A DNA stretch of 57,313 bases from a virus. Below are positions 55,540 through 57,313 of the stretch, piece by piece. Location: the IMG/VR virus record IMGVR_UViG_3300033053_000010, positions 1-57,313 of that record; one strand, written 5' to 3'. Under the pieces are notes generated by a model. The model worked only from the letters and a program-made list of their open reading frames with translations, ran no database searches and was not told the origin of the DNA. The translations under genes and the position numbers were made by a program. Numbering within the stretch: the first letter of the stretch is position 1; every line of letters starts with the position of its first letter.

Positions 55540-56022
55540 CTAATACACCCCTTTGTGCATTCGATCCATGACGAAATTAAGTCCAGCACGCATGGTATCT
55601 TTTGAAACTTCTACTATCTTCTTATCCATACCTGTCATTTTGGCAACGGCATATAATCCGGCTGCAGTTGAACTAACTCTAACTGCGTTACCCATGGTTA
55701 AATTCATAAAACCTTTAGTCGTCTTAGTTACGCTTTCGGCAGCATCCTTACTAATTCTTTCTACTTTAGCTTTTTTGGCATGTTCGCCCATATCTTGTTT
55801 AGCTAAAGCTTTATCAAATTCATCTTTATATAGTTTATCTTTTGACTTTGATTCCACAGCAGCCTTGATTAATTTACGCCTTGTTCCTGCACCCTTACCA
55901 TAAAACATTTTAGCTCTTGCGAATTCATGAGCATCTTTTTGTGCATCTTTAATTGTCCTATGACGACGCCACTTCATACCAATAACTCCAAAGTGATATA
56001 TTTCACTGTTGTATATTTGCAT
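55540..56022 (-). CDS. Tagged head-module protein A, Y-H-F-G-V-I-G-M-K-W
   Basis: A 160-residue basic helical protein. The tag lies at residues 9-18 (YHFGVIGMKW) followed by RRHRTIKD. It contains ARAKMFYGKGAGTRRKLIKA, a block I recall from similar tagged proteins of gut phages, and ends with a hydrophobic helix and HKGVY. Its stop overlaps the ART gene's ribosome site region, so the two are probably coupled. GGAGGTG gives the start. Confidence 0.75.
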   Translation of the reverse strand: MQIYNSEIYHFGVIGMKWRRHRTIKDAQKDAHEFARAKMFYGKGAGTRRKLIKAAVESKSKDKLYKDEFDKALAKQDMGEHAKKAKVERISKDAAESVTKTTKGFMNLTMGNAVRVSSTAAGLYAVAKMTGMDKKIVEVSKDTMRAGLNFVMDRMHKGVY

Positions 56023-56023
56023 T

Positions 56024-56371
56024 CTACACCTCCAAATTATTACTTTCTACAGCCAACATCATCCTCCACTCTAATTCTTGGAGACTCTTGTTAAATGCCT
56101 CAACGACTGTAGAATTTGTAGGAGGATCGAATACCATTTTGGTTTTTAAATACAGATAGCTTTTAACGCCCTCTAATTTTATACTACTACCGATATAATC
56201 AGACCATGTTTGATCTTTAGAGGTAATCATAAAAGTATTGTTTGGACCTATACCCATCTGAGATAAACCAAATATCGCCGAGTTAATACTTACTATAATG
56301 TCGGTATCGAAACTAGTATCAGAAGCGTCAATACCTAATAACTTTTTTATAGTGTCTAATATACTATCCAC
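56024..56371 (-). CDS. Head-tail connector, gp6-like, GTG start
   Basis: A 115-residue protein of the phage gp6/gp15-like connector type: MDSILDTIKKLLGIDASDTS, then VSINSAIFGLSQMGIGPNNT and VKSYLYLKTKMVFDPPTNST. It forms the ring beneath the portal. AAAGGGGG lies seven bases ahead of a GTG at 56371. The longer frame to 56410 lacks a good site and is rejected. It lies far from the portal, because the four tagged genes and terL separate them. Confidence 0.78.
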   Translation of the reverse strand: MDSILDTIKKLLGIDASDTSFDTDIIVSINSAIFGLSQMGIGPNNTFMITSKDQTWSDYIGSSIKLEGVKSYLYLKTKMVFDPPTNSTVVEAFNKSLQELEWRMMLAVESNNLEV

Positions 56372-56384
56372 ATCATCACCCCCT

Positions 56385-56798
56385 TTAGCGTTTCCAAGGA
56401 CATGTATCACCTCTTCGTCTTTCGGTTATTACATTTGGAGATCTGGTTCCATAGTGAATTGCATTGTGTGTGTTAAGACAAGTACATATTAAGTAATCCG
56501 GATTAAGTAAATAATCTGTACGATCAAGAATGTCTGATATACATATTGGATTCATGTGATGAACTATTATTCCCTTATATATCTCGTAACCTTCCAATCC
56601 CAAATCACATCCCAAATCACGAACTATGATGTCTCTTCTAGTTTCTAACCATATTGGAGATTTGTAAAACACTTGGTTAAGATATCTATCGAAACCGAAT
56701 GTTAGATCTGAAACTTTACCGTTTAGTTTTAGATATTCGTATCTTTCATCGAAGGATCTCAGTGACATTAGTTCATCATACGTCCGAATTATTCCCAC
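56385..56798 (-). CDS. HNH endonuclease
   Basis: A 137-residue HNH nuclease. The metal-binding motif is I-V-H-H-M-N-P (with H101-H102 region) followed by NPDYLICTCLNTHNAIHYG, where the second asparagine and histidine complete H-N-H. Small HNH proteins next to terminase are needed for DNA packaging in several phages (for example HK97 gp74). A GTG start at 56798 lies close after GAGGAAG; the frame overlaps the TerS gene. Confidence 0.85.
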   Translation of the reverse strand: MGIIRTYDELMSLRSFDERYEYLKLNGKVSDLTFGFDRYLNQVFYKSPIWLETRRDIIVRDLGCDLGLEGYEIYKGIIVHHMNPICISDILDRTDYLLNPDYLICTCLNTHNAIHYGTRSPNVITERRRGDTCPWKR

Positions 56799-57096
56799 TA
56801 TACTTCCTCATGGCTGCTAAAGCGTTTGTGTAAAGTTCCTCTATTACTTTTCCTGACTTAATAGCCTCTGTCTTAGCTGTAATTAAGTCTAGATTTTTAG
56901 CCAGGGTTTGTTTCTCCAACATACTTATGGTTGAACCTAATTTAAGAAAGTGTGATATCACTTGAGAAGATGCTGTACCTTCTCTTAGCTGCTTTTCGGC
57001 CAAATCTATGGCCAACGAGATCAGCTGGTTTTCTCTCGATTCTGGAGTTAATCCAGGTCTAGACTTTATTACTGGTTTAGTTGTCTTTTTGGCCAC
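56776..57096 (-). CDS. terS: Small terminase subunit candidate
   Basis: A 106-residue basic, helical protein that starts (GTG) MAKKTTKPVIKSRPGLTPES and has LISLAIDLAEKQLREGTASS and LEKQTLAKNLDLITAKTEAI. The size, charge, N-terminal DNA-binding-like segment and place at the head of the packaging genes fit TerS. AAGGAGC gives the GTG start. The folded element upstream (57132-57231) may be its binding site. The fold was not confirmed. Confidence 0.72.
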   Translation of the reverse strand: MAKKTTKPVIKSRPGLTPESRENQLISLAIDLAEKQLREGTASSQVISHFLKLGSTISMLEKQTLAKNLDLITAKTEAIKSGKVIEELYTNALAAMRKYSGNNSDV

Positions 57097-57131
57097 TTCA
57101 ATGCTCCTTTCTATTAGTTTACCCCGTGTTT

Positions 57132-57231
57132 AGATGTCTTTTAGACACACCCAGGTTGGCGTAGCAGATCCAACTTATTAAAAGGGGGAGGGTAAAACCC
57201 TTTAACACCTGGGTGCGTTTGAAAGACATCT
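57132..57231 (-). other. Branched inverted-repeat element ahead of terS
   Basis: AGATGTCTTT (57132) pairs with AAAGACATCT (57222), CACCCAGGT (57148) with ACCTGGGTG (57207), and two hairpins lie inside (TTGG/CCAA near 57157-57173 and AAAGGG/CCCTTT at 57181-57203). This makes a two-stem, multi-branch fold, on DNA or RNA. It lies between the terminator of the preceding gene and terS, where cos or pac sites and phage regulatory RNAs occur. Confidence 0.6.
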
Positions 57232-57233
57232 AT

Positions 57234-57266
57234 GAAAAAGTTCCCCCGGGGCTTTTTTTGGGGGCC
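57234..57266 (-). terminator. GC-rich hairpin terminator after the gene cut at base 1
   Basis: Minus strand CCCCC and GGGGG pair around AAAAAAAGCC-type loop bases, followed by AACTTTTTC. In the circular reading it lies just after the stop of the gene that starts at 223. It separates that operon from the terminase operon. Confidence 0.65.
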
Positions 57267-57313
57267 GGGCGATCAAAGAGGGGGTGTGATTTTTGGACCC
57301 CCTCCCCCCGGTC

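Noticed and set aside
57234-57313. Assembly artefact or vector sequence at the GC-rich right end
   Set aside because: The G-rich tract is read in frame by the gene cut at base 1 and is followed by a hairpin terminator, so a biological reading exists.
1-57313. Lysogeny module (integrase, CI-type repressor, attachment site)
   Set aside because: No recombinase or repressor motifs were seen on either strand. The BRO-N protein alone does not show a temperate life style.

Overview
The window is the genome, or nearly all of the genome, of a tailed double-stranded DNA phage of siphovirus type (HK97-type head, long tape measure, Dit and Gp37-like tail tip). It is AT-rich, carries strong AGGAGG-type ribosome binding sites and uses GTG starts freely, which points to a low-GC Firmicutes host, probably a clostridium or relative. 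Every convincing gene lies on the minus strand, so transcription runs from high to low coordinates. The gene cut at base 1 stays open across the end-to-start join and stops 13 codons later, so the window probably closes into a circle (circularly permuted or circular assembly).

Layout, in transcription order. 57.3-45.0 kb: a structured element, small terminase, HNH nuclease, head-tail connector, four proteins carrying an H-F-G-x-x-G-M-K-W tag (one an ADP-ribosyltransferase), large terminase, portal, a protease-capsid fusion, head and tail completion proteins, tail tube, tail chaperone and a DUF2829/Tad2-like anti-Thoeris candidate. 45.0-30.4 kb: tape measure, tail tip, a duplicated Asp-box (sialidase-like) receptor-binding protein, holin-like protein, amidase endolysin and holin. 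30.4-21.2 kb: small, mostly membrane-anchored proteins, including three DUF6353 paralogues, many as one-gene units with their own promoter and terminator. 21.1-9.1 kb: a 1342-residue helicase-primase-exonuclease-polymerase fusion, SSB, lipoprotein, BRO-N protein, SF2 helicase, dCMP deaminase, nucleotide kinase, ThyX and a DnaQ-type exonuclease. 8.9-3.9 kb: a second cluster of one-gene units, an iteron array and a tRNA-like gene. 3.8-0.2 kb: two nucleases and a 923-residue protein with the DFDGD signature of two-barrel RNA polymerases, helix-turn-helix segments at both ends and an N-terminal H-Y-G...K-W-G tag.

The strongest novel signal is a possible transcription system. At least 25 copies of a promoter-like motif, CGC-N6-TACA-N4-CTATTATG, sit 16-33 bases ahead of small genes and RNAs, almost always after a hairpin terminator for the previous unit. 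The motif lacks a sigma-A -35 box at normal spacing, and the phage encodes its own candidate single-subunit RNA polymerase, whose operon has a variant copy. The polymerase and the four head-module proteins share related N-terminal tags, so I infer, without proof, that the tag marks proteins packaged in the head and injected, as with T4 Alt or crAss-like virion RNA polymerases. No integrase, CI-type repressor or CRISPR array was recognised.
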